Shown here: piece by piece, positions 46,181-58,060 of the stretch
Numbering within the stretch: the stretch's first letter is position 1
How the letters are laid out: each line of letters begins with the position of its first letter
NCBI GenBank assembly: GCA_947069175.1
Contig: CAMTDV010001633.1
Span: 59,068,102 to 59,132,101, forward strand
Reading direction: 5' to 3'
Source: Scalesia atractyloides
Lineage: Eukaryota > Streptophyta > Magnoliopsida > Asterales > Asteraceae
DNA: 64,000 nt
Notes under the pieces: model-generated
The model's database searches: none
What the model was told of the DNA's origin: nothing
The model's input: the letters and a program-made list of their open reading frames with translations, nothing else
Program-made: the position numbers and the translations under genes

Positions 46181-47184
46181 AGTTTTGTGATGGTTGAGTG
46201 GTTTTTGTTTTGTTTTGAAAAAAGAAGAGGATTTTAGGGTTTATATGGTGATCGTGGGCAGAGCTGGAGAGGTGGTTTTAATAATTAATCAATTGTGATT
46301 AATTATAAAGGCATGTTGTGGGTGGTTGGTTGGATAATGTTTATTAAATGCAAGTAACCGTTTTCCCTTTTTGATGTCCTTACTATTCTTCAGTCCTTAT
46401 CAAATATAAGGAATTTTGATTGGTGTGTACTAACGGTCAGTTTGTACCTTTTTCTCCTCAGTTTTGATATGGTCCACTTATAATCCTTTTTTGCTTCTTT
46501 ACCACTTTTCAACCTCTTTTGACACCTTTCAAATTTTTGATGTATTTATCAGAATTTCTGATAAAGCTTTTGAGAATGATGGAAATATCAGAAACTTGGT
46601 TTTCATTTCTGATTCTCAACAGAAGATATCAGAAATTTGGTTTTCGTTTTTGATTCTCATCAAAAATCATCAGTAGAGTTTTTTTTTTGGATGAGAGGGA
46701 ATGAGTAGAGTTCTTTGAAGGATCTTACATTGCTTTGTCTCTGATGCTTCCTTTTTAACACGTTGAAAAAGGTTTAATTTTCTTTGTTAAATCCTTTTCC
46801 TTTTTTGTAAAAAAACTTGATGGTGGGATCATGTTTTCCCCCTTTTTTTAAAAGAATTCTTTTGTTTAACTCTTCCCTATTTAAAGTTTGCACTTTTCCT
46901 CTTTTCTCATTTTTGATGAATCATAAGGAAAATATAACTTATATATATATATATATATATATATTTACAATCAACCTTAAAGAACATATTTAACATAAGT
47001 CCAAAGGTCGGTGACGGTTCCAGTGTGGCGGTTGGAGGGTACTAGGCTTGGGTTCTGAATGTCTTCTTGAAGAACAACCTGGAGTCTTGGGTATCAATTT
47101 GGTATGCCTCCAAACCCTATTTGATGATTTATGATTTTCATCAAAAATCTTGGATATATGAGAAAGGGTTTGTATGTGTGCATG
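46181..47184 (-). other. Non-coding gap inside env-like region, with TA microsatellite
   Basis: Between the two env-like blocks. It contains ATCAGAATTTCTGAT-type palindromes near 46552 and a (TA)n run at 46937-46965. Frames are short. It could be an intron or decayed coding sequence; I cannot tell. Confidence 0.45.
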
Positions 47185-47844
47185 TTATTCTAGAAAATCT
47201 TTCATTAAATAACGAAAATAGTTGTAAGGCAGTTCATGCACCACAGCTTGCACCACTTCCATGATTTTGTAGGAAAACTCATGGAAGCCTGTATGCTTTT
47301 GTGAGAAGCATACACAAATCTGATTCACCAGAAACTGCCAAGGTTTGATGAACCCAGATTTGCAGATCCCTCTAGATCTATTCCCTGTGAAATATCCCAT
47401 CCTTACCAAGGTTCCGTTCAGCATTTCCCTGCTGTAAGTAGTGTCTCCATGATAATCATTGATTTGCAGGGCCTCTCTGATCATGGATTCACTAAAAACA
47501 ATGGAGAATCTGTTGTTCATGATGGTGTTGCGGATGATGGGTATTTCTGACTCAGTTGTGGTGATTTCAGCATTAGCCCATAACTCCTGTAAGATATCTG
47601 GATAGATCCAGGTATAAGCAGTGAGAACATACCCCAGTGGGCTGTGGAGTACCAGGAGTTTGAGGATATGCCAGCAGTCTTCCCATGCATTCCCTTGAAG
47701 CCTCCCTCGAAGTCTCATGTTGTGAGTGGGATAGTATGCTAGTGGAAAGTGCTCTCGGTTGATTTGTGCCATGGTGAAAGTTGTGTGAGTGTTTTTAGGG
47801 TTTTCGATCAAGATTTGGATGAAAGTGATAGTTGTGTGGTCCAA
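47185..47844 (-). CDS. Env-like ORF 1 of Sirevirus-like element
   Basis: A 219-aa frame, the first open frame after pol. The natural start may be the internal Met of MAQINREHFPLAYYPTHNMR. That opening and the following text (GYVLTAYTWIYPDILQELW, REALQINDYHGDTTYSREML) resemble the putative plant transposon protein frequently found after pol in plant copia elements. No transmembrane segment. Function unknown. Confidence 0.65.
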   Translation of the reverse strand: MDHTTITFIQILIENPKNTHTTFTMAQINREHFPLAYYPTHNMRLRGRLQGNAWEDCWHILKLLVLHSPLGYVLTAYTWIYPDILQELWANAEITTTESEIPIIRNTIMNNRFSIVFSESMIREALQINDYHGDTTYSREMLNGTLVRMGYFTGNRSRGICKSGFIKPWQFLVNQICVCFSQKHTGFHEFSYKIMEVVQAVVHELPYNYFRYLMKDFLE

Positions 47845-48434
47845 GTGGTAGTTATTTATAGAAGAGTGATAGTGTTACCATAAATGATCTTACCTACTAG
47901 GTGATTCTTCTCTTTTGTATCCCTTAACTATCCGAGATTTTGTCAGATCCAAATATATGGCAATGTGAGAAATATTTTAGCTTCATTTAATTTTTAGGCG
48001 GCTATCTCTTTAGACGATCATCATTAAACGACAGGTGTCTTCAATTTTCTTGTTAGTTAAGCTAAGTAAGCATTGAGACTTTGGAAAATATTGCATTAGC
48101 CATTAATTTTGTCCAGTTTTTCACCCAAGTGACACATTCACCCTATCCTAAAATGATAAGCCTATATATTTACACACACATATATATAAAGAAAAATAAG
48201 AGAGAGAAAAATAATATACAATGTTGGATTTTCGGGATTTTTTGAATCTATTTAAACTTTGTGCATTAGAGAAAAATCTTTTTTATTTATTTTTAAATTG
48301 TGTTAGAAAAAAAATTTGTTGTAGTAAAGTTTCATACTTTATTGACGGTTCATCAGATTTCTGATGAATTCTGATCCAACTTGACTACTTTCTGACGAAG
48401 TTTCACTACTTCTAATATTTTTCTGATCATTTTC
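47845..48434 (-). other. Spacer between pol and env-like ORF
   Basis: 590 bp, AT-rich, non-coding, with ATCAGATTTCTGATG-type palindromes near 48350. Confidence 0.5.
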
Positions 48435-49954
48435 TTATGTTTTGTTTTTCTCTGTTGGTGACAAGGTTTGTTTATCTTCTTCACTTATGTTGACCATTCC
48501 TAATTTGCTGACTAAATAATTGTGTCTTTTCTCATCGAGAGGTTTACTAAAAATATTAGCAATTTGTTTTTCTATGTTCCGTTTTCCTACATGATCTTTT
48601 ATGAAATGGTACCTGACATCTATGTGCTTTGTTCTTGAATGATGCACTGGATTCTCTGTTATTGCAATAGTACTCATTGAATCACATAGTGTAGGTATTT
48701 TTGTCAAGTGAACTCCATAATCTCTCAGCTGTGTTTGCATCCAAATTACTTGAGAGCAGCAGCTTGCAACAGCTACATATTCTGATTCAGCTGTTGATGT
48801 TGAGACACAATTTTGTTTCTTGCTAGCCCAGCAAACAAGTTTGTCTCCTAGCAATTGACAAGCACCTGATGTACTCTTCCTATCTATCTTACAACCTGCA
48901 TGGTCTGCATCTGTATATGCAATTAAATCCAAACTTGTATCTTTAGGGTAAAATAGACCAAGATTAGGTGTGACTTTCAGATATTTAAAAATCCTTTTTA
49001 CAGCTTTTAAATGAGACTCTTTGGGATTGCACTGATATCTTGCCAGAAAGCATGTTGCAAACATAATGTCTGGTCTGCTTGCAGTTATATATAACAGTGA
49101 TCCTATCATTCCTCTGTAAATTTTAATATCTACACATTTACCATTTTGATCAGAATCTAGCTTATTGCTAGTTACCATTGGAGTTTTTGAGGTTGAGTTG
49201 TTCTTTGATTGACTTAGAAATATGTCATCAGTTCTTTGTTTGACCTGTAGACCTAAAAAGAAAGTTAATTCTCCCATCATGCTCATTTCAAAATGATTGG
49301 TCATTAGCTTTTCAAATTTCTTACAAAACTTTTCATTTGTTGATCCAAATATGATGTCATCAACATATATTTGAACCAGGAGTGTGTGACCTTTATGAGT
49401 TTCTATAAACAAGGTTGTGTCAATTGTACCTTTTGTGAATACGGAATTGATCAGAAATTTGGAAAGTGTTTCATACCATGCTCTTGGAGCTTGTTTCAAA
49501 CCATATAATGCTTTGTTTAGTTTGTAGACATGTTTTGGAAATTCTGAATCAACAAAGCCTTCTGGTTGATGTACATACACTTCTTCTTCAATTTTGCCAT
49601 TTAAAAATGCAGATTTCACATCCATCTGGTAAACTTTGAAGTTCTTTGACGCTGCATAAGCAAGGAATATTCTGACTGCCTCTAGTCTTGCAATTAGAGC
49701 AAAAGTTTCATCATAATCTATTCCTTCTTGTTGACAGTACCCTTTTACTACTAGTCTTTCCTTATTCCTTTTATAATTCCATTTTCATCTGATTTATTTC
49801 TGAACACCCATTTTGAACCAATGATAGATTTATCACTTGGTCTAGGTACCAAATTCCATACTTGACTTTTCTTAAATTGGTTTAGCTCTTCCTGCATAGC
49901 TTTCACCCAATCTGGATCATTTAGAGCCTCTTTGACAGCCTTAGGTTCTATCAT
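48435..49954 (-). pseudogene. pol: Copia reverse transcriptase-RNase H
   Basis: RT begins at 49954 (DPDWVKAMQEELNQF, GSKWVFRNK). One frameshift near 49755 leads into a long frame ending at 48435: DETFALIARLEAVRIFLAYA, MDVKSAFLNG, the catalytic YVDD of IYVDDIIFGST, then RNase H with AYTDADHAG, STAESEYVA and TKHIDVRYHFI. Apart from the shift the domains and catalytic residues look intact; 396 aa are uninterrupted. The Met at 49625 is internal to RT, not a true start. Confidence 0.9.
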
Positions 49955-50503
49955 GCTTAGAAATCCAACATATAGTCATTCATGAGCAGTTGCAGATCTT
50001 GTCTTAACTCCATCTTCAGGTTTTCCTATTATATTCGATTGAGAGATTCCTTTGATCCATCTATGATTATTCTGATTATTTGTACTTTTTGATGGTTCTG
50101 AGGTTTCCCTAGTTTTTTGATGTGACTATAGGGTCAGAATTCTGACTTCTGATATATCCATTGAGGTTTGTTAAGAATTCTAGTGTTCTTGCTGATTTTC
50201 TGATAAGTTAATTTGAAATTCTGGCATTGAATTTTTGAAGAGTATTTTATTTTCTTGCTTATTTTCCAAAAATTCCTTAGTTAGTGTGTTGAGAAGATGA
50301 GTGAAGCTTTCTGTTGGTTCATGATGATTGATTTCTCTTTGTAATTCATCAGAAATATTTGTTTCTGATGTATCGTCAAATGATACATACAGACTTTCTT
50401 TGATTGTTCTTGATTTTATCATAAAAGCGCTATATGCTTTAGATGTTAGTGAATAACCAAGAAAGATTCGTTTTTCTGCTTTTCTGTCAAATTTTTCAAG
50501 ACT
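49955..50503 (-). pseudogene. pol: Integrase-RT linker of Sirevirus-like pol
   Basis: The usual variable linker: the 80-aa frame at 50422-50180 is hydrophilic and rich in Glu, Asn and Ser (FDDTSETNISDELQREINHH). Surrounding frames are broken. No domain expected here. Confidence 0.6.
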
Positions 50504-50974
50504 TTAAAAATCATTAAACACAAAACATCCACACCCAAAGGTGTGTAAGAATTTGATATTTGGTATCCTGCTATTTATGATCTGATATGGTGTTTTCTGA
50601 TGTCTTTTGTTAATGATGGATCTGTTTTGAGTAAACCGTGCATTTGCAATTGCTTTAGCCCATAAGTAAATAGGTAACTTTGCATAAGCAAGCATTATTC
50701 TTGCAGCCTCCACTATAGTTCTATTTCTTCTTTCTACAACCCCATTTTGTTGAGATGATCTAGGAGCTGAAAAATCATGAGATATCCCTTTAGAGATGAG
50801 GAATATCTCAAGTTTTGAATTTTTGAATTCAGTTCCATTATCACTTCTTATTCTTCTGATTGGTAAGTTTAGCAAGTTTTCTATTCTTTTGATAAAGTTT
50901 ATGACTAACTCTGGAGTTTCACTTTTCTTTGTTAAAAATTCTACCCATGTGTATCTAGAATAGTCATCAACCAT
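50504..50974 (-). pseudogene. pol: Copia integrase catalytic core
   Basis: A 156-aa open frame with the DDE triad visible: VDDYSRYTW, IRSDNGTEFKN, QQNGVVERRNRT. It ends at FGCGCFVFND. The frame breaks between this and the upstream protease/HHCC block, near 51000-51090. Confidence 0.88.
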
Positions 50975-51096
50975 AACCAGTATATATTTTTACCTGAAAA
51001 ACTTGTTTTACTTATTGGCCCGTAAAGGTCCATATGTATGAGTTCTAAGTTTTGTTTTATTGAAGATTCTGACATTGTTTTATGTGAGCCTCTTTT

Positions 51097-51639
51097 TTAT
51101 TTACCCATTTCACAGGCATCACATATCTTATCCTTCTTGGAAGATATGTACGGTAACCCTTTCACCAGATTTTTGCTAGCCAATTGATTTAGATTTTCAA
51201 AATTTAAGTGAGCCAATCTTCTGTACCACAGCCAACTACTACTTTTGGTTTCTTTTGAAAATAAGCATAGTTGTGGATGTTCTATTTCTTCTTTGAAATC
51301 AAAATAATATATGGATTTTCTGATTCTTTTTCCTCTTAAATAAATTTTGTTGTCATCTAAACCAATAACTAAACATTTTTCTGGTAATAATGTTACCTGA
51401 AATCCCTTGTCACAGAACTGACCGTAACTTAACAAGTTGTATTTCAGTCCCTCTACATATGCAACTTTTTCTATGGTTAAAGAACCATATCTTATGCACC
51501 CGAAACCCAAAGTTTTTCCTTTCACTCCGTTACCAAAATTTACAAGTTTTCCTGGCTTAGAAACAAAGTTGCTAAGCAAGCTCCTGTTCCCAGTCATGTG
51601 CCTGGAGCTTCCTGAATCGCAGTACCAGATCTGCTGCAC
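51097..51639 (-). pseudogene. pol: Copia protease and GAG-pre-integrase zinc domain
   Basis: An open frame of 180 aa. The protease active site WYCDSGSSRHMTG is at the start, and an HHCC-type zinc domain (LAHLNFENLNQLASKNLV...CDACEMGK) at the end. The first His of the zinc domain is Tyr (WYRRLAH instead of WHRRL), a likely inactivating change. Confidence 0.87.
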
Positions 51640-53610
51640 ATGATGGTCCTGAAATGGTAAGGTTAGAACGTTTTAGGTACCCAAACTTGTTTTGGTACAC
51701 TTTCTGATGCATTTCTAAATAAAGTGTGTTTTTCTAGTGAATATCTTGCATCAGAATTCTTACGAACTCATGAGCTTTAATTAATCTTTTGTTTCTTATC
51801 TGTAAATGTTGTTTGATTACTTTAAGTATATCTGAACACATACAGTTATTGTTTTGCTCAAAAAATGTTGATGGATGGTTATCAGATTTCTGATCTAATT
51901 CATCAGAAATGTAGGATTTACTTGTTTCTTTTGAACTGAGATGGTGGTCACTTGAAATTTCTGATTTTCAAGATTCACATTCTGATTTGTTGTCTGATTT
52001 TTCAAGATTTTCTTCAGAAGCTTTTACAAAGACAGTTGGAGTTTTAAGTTGAGTTTTTACATATCCTAGACCTTCTCCCCTGTTTTTTTGTGTAGATTCA
52101 ATGTAATTTATAAAGTTTTTTGCTTGTTGAAATCCTTTTACATTAATCTCTTTTTCATGAATCTTTTTGTATAACTCTTTTCTTTCTTTTTCATAAAATT
52201 CTATCTTTGCTTGTTTATTTAGACTTTCTTCTACTAGCAATTGATTTTCAAGAGTTGTACTATGCAATTTTTGCTGCAAATTTTCAGAATTTTTCTGTTC
52301 CAAGTTTTGTTTCTCTTGTAGATTAACAAAATCTTGTATTAGTTTATCTAATTTCAGTTCAAGATCAAAGTTGTGGTTACTTACAGAATTTTCAGCAATT
52401 TCAGCTTTGTCTGCAAGTTTGGCTATTAGACAGAAATTTGCCATTTCTTCCTCTTCATCATCAGATGAATCATCTGTTAGCCATGAGTCAGTTCCTGCTA
52501 TATTGTTGTTGCTTCTTTGCTTCTTCCAATTTTTCTCATAATAAGCAACATCCTTTTGGACTTTGGTTTTTACATTCTGATGCAAAATGACCCTTTTGCT
52601 TGCATTTGTAACATACAACTTCTGAATTTCCTTTATCCTTTGATCTCTCTTCCATCTTAGGTTTGTCACTCTTCTGGTATTTATGGTTTCCTCCTTTTAC
52701 TCTTTGCTCAAAGGTTTAAAGTGAGCCATGCTATTGCTTCAGCAAATGCTGAAAATTCTAAAGATGTATCAGAATTTTCTTCTGTACTTTGAATGTAAGA
52801 GGTTTGTGGATCAGGAGTTTGAGTGTTGGAGATGAGAGCAATGGGGCCTCCTCTCTGATTGATGTCTTCAAAGATTTCTTCTTCTCTGGGAACTAGTATG
52901 CTGTAAAGATCATGCGAGTTCATGTTCCCTAGTTCTAGTGTGGAAGCTAGAGTCATTGTTAGACTCTTCCATTATCTGGGCAAAGAATCTAAGAATTTGA
53001 CATTCTTTTCATCATTTGATTTCTCAATACCAAATTTCTTTAGATCATTCAAAATTTTTGTAAAACGATTGTATGTTTCATACAAGCTTTCATTTGGTAA
53101 ACTTTTGAAACGTTCATATGAGGAAACACACATTGTTCTTTTGTTCCTTTTCGTTCTTTCTTATCCTTCACATAAATTTCTAACTGATCCTATATTTCCT
53201 TAGCAGTAGCACATGCGTCTACTTGTGAAAATATGTCATTGGGAAGTGTCATAATCAAGAGTGATTTGGCTCTTTCATCCGCTTCCACCAGTGCCTTATC
53301 TTATGGTGTCCAATTCTTTTCAGGTTTTGGAACAAACGTAGCAGGCACTACTGGTGTGTCATCAGTTGCTGGAATTTCTGCTATTTCAAGTTTGGGTACA
53401 TAGGGACCACTTACAATGGATTGAAACAGAGCTCGATCATGTCCATTTAGGAAATTGATCATCCTGATTTTCCATTGAGGGTATTCTTCCCTAACCAAAG
53501 TTTGTGGTTTTAACATTGACCAAATATTGAAAGCAGTATTCCAAGTTTGAAAGTTTGCCAAAATTGAATATAGAAACAAGAAGTGAGCAGCTGATCGTTT
53601 GAAAATAGTT
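51640..53610 (-). pseudogene. gag: Sirevirus-like Gag, frameshifted
   Basis: Element order: 53579-53301 (YPQWKIRMINFLNGHDRALF), a broken UBN2-like core at 53300-52900 (AKSLLIMTLPNDIF), 52956-52708, then an intact CCHC knuckle near 52614-52573 (CYKCKQKGHFASEC), and a long coiled-coil at 52440-51968 (LDKLIQDFVNLQEKQNLEQK and following heptads). At least three frameshifts. Confidence 0.83.
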
Positions 53611-53620
53611 TATTCAATCT

Positions 53621-53632
53621 GCTTTGATACCA
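53621..53632 (-). other. Primer-binding site, one mismatch
   Basis: Minus strand TGGTATCAAAGC; the canonical initiator-Met PBS has G at the ninth position, as in the related copy at 22647-22658. Two bases from the LTR end. Confidence 0.82.
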
Positions 53633-53634
53633 AT

Positions 53635-54333
53635 TGTTGGTCCCAGATTTATAAAAAAAAAAAAACAAGGTTTCTTTAATTTCAATATGGCAAATGATTT
53701 CAACAATAGTGAAAATATTGTGCAGAACTAGAAATCAAACTTTCAGAGAACAAAAGACACCAAGTACAGAATTTTCATGTTTATATCACTTTGAATAAAC
53801 AAAAAGGTTGTTTTACAATGTGATTATTTGCTATTGTAAAACGAATTCTGTGATGAAAGAGGTGAGAGTGATGTAAGATGTATTAAATATTATGCACACT
53901 CTTGTGTCCTTTATCATTGGTGCTCCTATTTATAGAAGTCTTGGGGTGAATAAACTAATAGTTTATTCTTCCACTTGCGTCTCTATAGATAATTGCCCTT
54001 GAGTGTTTGTTCAATGAATCCTGCATGGGTCAATTTGTAACGTTCAAAAATGGCAGAGGCAAGTAGATATGCAAGTTGGTATGATCAGAAGTCTGATCAT
54101 GTTGACTCATCAGAATTTCTGATGTTTGTTCTACCAGAATTTCTTGTCATTACTGCTTATATCAGAAACTGATGATTCTTCCTCAGAAATACTATGTCTT
54201 CCATCAGAAATGCTTCCTTTGATGATGCTTTTCTTCATGCAGATCTTGGTCTTCAGATTTCTTCTGTTTCAGATGACTTTCTTTCTGCATAACTATATTT
54301 TTCTTCGATACTTACAGTTTTAGGTTCCAAACA
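53635..54333 (-). repeat. Sirevirus-like 5' LTR
   Basis: Plus strand TGTTGGTCCC...TTCCAAACA, matching 35280-35972 throughout with about 3% difference. Followed by ACCAT, the right target-site copy. Confidence 0.92.
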
Positions 54334-55808
54334 ACCATACCATCATATTTGAACATAACAAGAAACAAGTAAAACCATAAATTTGTATTTTTTATAATGG
54401 TTATACAACTCTAAGATAAATAATTATATTAATAATAAAAAGATTGGTATGATTAGTAAAAAAAGATGATTACATTTCATGATCAAGTCAAATACAATTG
54501 ATACATTTAAAGATAATTAAATGTTACTTTGTGTGATAAGTCAAATACAATTGATATATTTAAAGATAATCAAACATTATTTTGTGTATTACTTAAACAA
54601 TTATTTCACGATTTTTTTTTATTTTTTAAACAAATTCCATGTATTGTTCAAAACAAAATGAGATACTTTTAGTTTCTTTTTTTACCCCTCAAGATTTTCT
54701 TGAGCGACAAATGTTACTCCTACTCTATTACATCAATATTCTAGATTTGAGCCAGTAACATCCCTTCTAAAAGACACATGCGTTTGTCAAGTGTCACATT
54801 AGCATATATATCAACAAAAGTTTTGAAATACTAATGTTGTTGAAGATGGTAATTAATAAAAGCTAGTTTATATTAATCTTATACTTCTATATTAACACAC
54901 CTCAGGGTTTAAGAACTTGTTCTCGTTTTGAAGGAGTTAGCTGGTGTCTTTGAAGCCAGTTGCACTAGCCATTAAAATAAGCATAAACACACCCATGCGT
55001 TAACTTCACGTGAAAATGGCTCTTAGAACAAAAATAACAAATACATAATCAAGAAGTTATATTTTGTCCACTCCAAACATATAGAAAACGAATGATCCAT
55101 TGGGCTGACTGGGCCATCCAGCATTATTTTCTTGCTATCACAAGCCTAGGACCATCCGACCTCCCATGAAAAAGTCAAGAAACATGAAAGTGTCCGTGAT
55201 GAAATGAAAAGAGTCCGTGATACTCGGGCCCATCTACAAGTTGTAAGTCTTATTTTTTTTAACGATTACTTTCATTAAAAACAACCGGCTAGCCCTCAAA
55301 CCGAGGACCGCCAAACACTATTTACAAATGTACAAAGGGTAAGTCTTATTGTCTTGACACCATTAATTCATCGTATATAATATTCTTTAAAAAATAAATA
55401 TATAGGGAATGGTTTAAAATGAGAGCACTAAATATTGCAAGAACTATGAGAACGAATTTAAAAAACACTAGAATTTAGTCAAAACAATACAAATTCAAAA
55501 TTTATTTTAACACTTATCAATATTATTTGAATACAATATTAGAAATTAAATTTACACGTTTAAATTTATATGTATTCGTAAATCAAGAAAATTTATACAT
55601 GTGTAAGTTTGCCATTTACACATGTGTAAAAAAATTTATTAAGAGTGATTTTAAATAGAGAGATGAATTATTTAAAGAGTTGTTTTTTTATTGTTGTGTT
55701 TTAATTATAATGAGGTTTGTATTAAAAAATGATTTTGATTGATTTTTTCATTCTTTCTCACAGTTATCGTAATATTTAGCCTTCTCAAAATAACACCCCC
55801 CCACACAC

Positions 55809-55843
<35 letters not shown>

Positions 55844-56019
55844 AGATCAGAAGAAAACTCTCTTGAATTATAAGAATGTAGAGAACTCTGATTTTTCGTG
55901 CGAGTTTTGCTACCAATTTTTACACACATGTAGTATTAAGTTAAGGTATTACACATCTTTCGTTCCATTCTATTATTTAATAAGAACTATACTATATATG
56001 TTCCGAAGGTTAAGGGATA
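54334..56019. other. Intergenic AT-rich DNA with a microsatellite
   Basis: No gene. 55797-55843 is a compound microsatellite (CA, TATA, then (GT)n). Around 55262-55330 a segment reads on the minus strand like the A-rich 3' end of a decayed retroelement, but nothing firm supports it. Confidence 0.5.
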
Positions 56020-57829
56020 TAGGGATGACAACTGAACCTGAATCGATGGGTAAACCCGAAACTCGACACATTTGAGGCGGGTTTAAGGGCGGTTAATCAG
56101 GTTTGCGACGGGTTTCGGATTATTTTTTATTTATTTCTCCGGTTTGGAACGGGTTTGGGATTTGGTGATATACCAGTTTATCCAAACCGATTACCCGATA
56201 AAGTGCACCCATTTACTCGATATAATTTCTTTTATATTTTTAAATATGTATATATATGATACATCAGTTTTTTCATACATATAGGTATTTTATACCATAT
56301 ATATTTTAGCTAGAGTAAATTACGAGTTTTGTCCTTTATGTTTACACCAAATTGCAGGCGCTGTCCATTGCCTTTAAACTTGACGGGTTATGTCCTTAAT
56401 GTTCCAAAATCTTGCATGTTATGTTCTTTAAACCAAACCTAGTTAGATTTTCTGGTTAAATTTGGTCATGTGCCTTGCACATGAGGTTATTCTTGTCATT
56501 TTATCTTTCCACGGACTAGTATGCACAAGAACTTATGTTTAGAGACTCTTGTGTAAGTATAAAAAAGATATTTAAAATAAAATATATATATATATATATA
56601 TATATATAAACAAAACAAAAGTCTGCATTCTTTCTCTCTAAATTCCCACTCTCTCTTCTCTCATTCTCTCTCTATCTCTCTCACCTGCCGCTACCTCCCG
56701 CCACAACCACTATCCCGTATAACCCACCATAACCACCATCATCATCCAAAACCACCCACACAACCCACCCAGCACCGTACAACACCGCCTTCCCTGCACC
56801 GGTCTTCACCACCACCCTCCACCACCAAATAAAGAACCGTCGACACCACCATCACCACCACCCTCTACCTTCTACAATCAGGCATCAGCTCAAAAACCAT
56901 AAAATCCCCAAAAGGTAGGTGTGAACGGTGGTGGTCTCCGGTGGTTGTATGTTGCAGCTTTGAACAAATCTAGAAACGAGGTGGAACAGGGTTAGGTGTT
57001 GGGGATTGTAGTGGTTGCGAGCAGTGGCAACTGGTAGTTTTCTAGGGTCCCGATCCTGCTGGTGGGCGTTTCTGGTGGGTGATGGCGGTTAGAGGTGGTG
57101 GAGTGTTTCTGGTGGGCGATGGCGATTAGAGGTGGTGGTTGATGTTATCCGGTGAAGGGTGACAGTGATGGTGGTGATGGGTGTTTGATTCAGTTCTATG
57201 TGTGTGTGAGGTGATAGAGTTTAGAGATAGATGAGTTTAGAGAGAGAGAGAGGAGAGAAAGACTGAGTTTCTGTTTTTATATTTTTTTATTTATATTTTT
57301 GTTTTGTTTTTACAAAATAGTCATTAAATATTAATTATTTACACATTAGTCCCTGTAAAGATAAAATGACAAGAAAACCCTCATATGCAAGGCACATAAC
57401 CAGATTTAACGAAAAAATCTAACTGGATTTGGCCTAAAGGACAGAACGTACAAGATTTTGGAACATTAAGGACAGAACCCGTCAATTTTAAAGGCAAAGG
57501 ACAGCGCCTGCAATCTGGTGTAAACATAAAGGACAAAACTTGTAATTTACTCTTTTAGTTATTTAATATATTTTTATAGTGATAATGCTAAATGTAACTG
57601 GTTAGTAGTTACCCAATAGATATCCGATGGGTTTTGAGTCGGGTATACCTAACGGGTAAATTTTTTTTTAAAATCAATAGATTTACCCAAAACCTCGGGT
57701 ATACCCGATTGGTATTTACCCACTAGAAACCTGACGAATTTTAGAACGGGTTTGTGACAAGCTTATCTAACCGGGTTTGGGATTCAGATTACCCAAACCC
57801 GTACCAAACCTGACCCATTGCCATTCTTA
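56020..57829. mobile_element. hAT-type non-autonomous element interrupted by a MULE-like element
   Basis: Ends TAGGGATGACAA (56020) and TTGCCATTCTTA (57829) form imperfect 12-bp inverted repeats. Flanks AAGGGATA (56012-56019) and AAGGGAGA (57830-57837) are an 8-bp target duplication with one mismatch. The outer parts (about 290 and 276 bp) are rich in CGGGTTT/AAACCCG motifs. The centre, 56312-57552, is a later insertion. Confidence 0.8.
56312..57552. mobile_element. MULE-like element with about 200-bp TIRs
   Basis: TIRs 56312-56515 and 57356-57552 pair along their length (AGAGTAAATTAC..., CCTTTATGTTTACACCA..., GGCACATAACCAG region). Target duplication about TTTTAGCT/TTTTAGTT (56304-56311 and 57553-57560), one mismatch. 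The interior has a CT-rich tract (56630-56700), ACC/CCA repeats and a GGTGG-rich part. It looks like captured or low-complexity sequence with no transposase. Confidence 0.78.
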
Positions 57830-57837
57830 AAGGGAGA

Positions 57838-58060
57838 TGATATGTCATGCGGTGGTAACATGTTTTTCATCTATCAAAACAATCGAGGGTTGAAATCCTA
57901 CAAGGTTCAAGCTTAAAAGTATTTAAGAATATGTTACTTTGTACTTAAAATAAATAAACAAATAAATAAAACTACAACTATATTAATATGAATAATATTA
58001 CTAAAAGGTTTCTTTGAACAACAACCTATTATAAAGTTTCAAAAATATATATATATATAT
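57838..58060. other. Short AT-rich gap ending in a TA microsatellite
   Basis: 57838-57915 has a B-box-like GGTTGAAATCC, a weak hint of a decayed tRNA-derived repeat. 58045-58060 is (TA)n, into which the next element is inserted. Confidence 0.35.

Larger units (their letters stand above)
35280..54333 (-). mobile_element. Sirevirus-like Ty1/copia retrotransposon, nearly complete, with a nested guest
   Basis: Complete by structure: LTRs at 53635-54333 (5') and 35280-35972 (3'), PBS, gag with a CCHC knuckle, protease, integrase, RT-RNase H, an env-like region downstream of pol, and a PPT. Flanking 5-mers ACGAT (35275) and ACCAT (54334) are a target duplication with one mismatch. Without the 7.1 kb guest the element is about 12 kb. 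The pol order PR-INT-RT-RH defines copia; an env-like region after pol is the hallmark of the Sirevirus genus. Frameshifts in gag, pol and env make this copy non-autonomous. The LTRs differ at about 20 of 690 positions by my count. Confidence 0.88.

Noticed and set aside
55797..55843. Coding frame through the HTHTHTHI repeat (55929-55705)
   Set aside because: A translation of a GT/CA microsatellite.
57838..57915. tRNA-like A/B boxes suggesting a SINE
   Set aside because: Only the B-box-like GGTTGAAATCC is fair; the A box is poor, and no tail or target duplication is visible.
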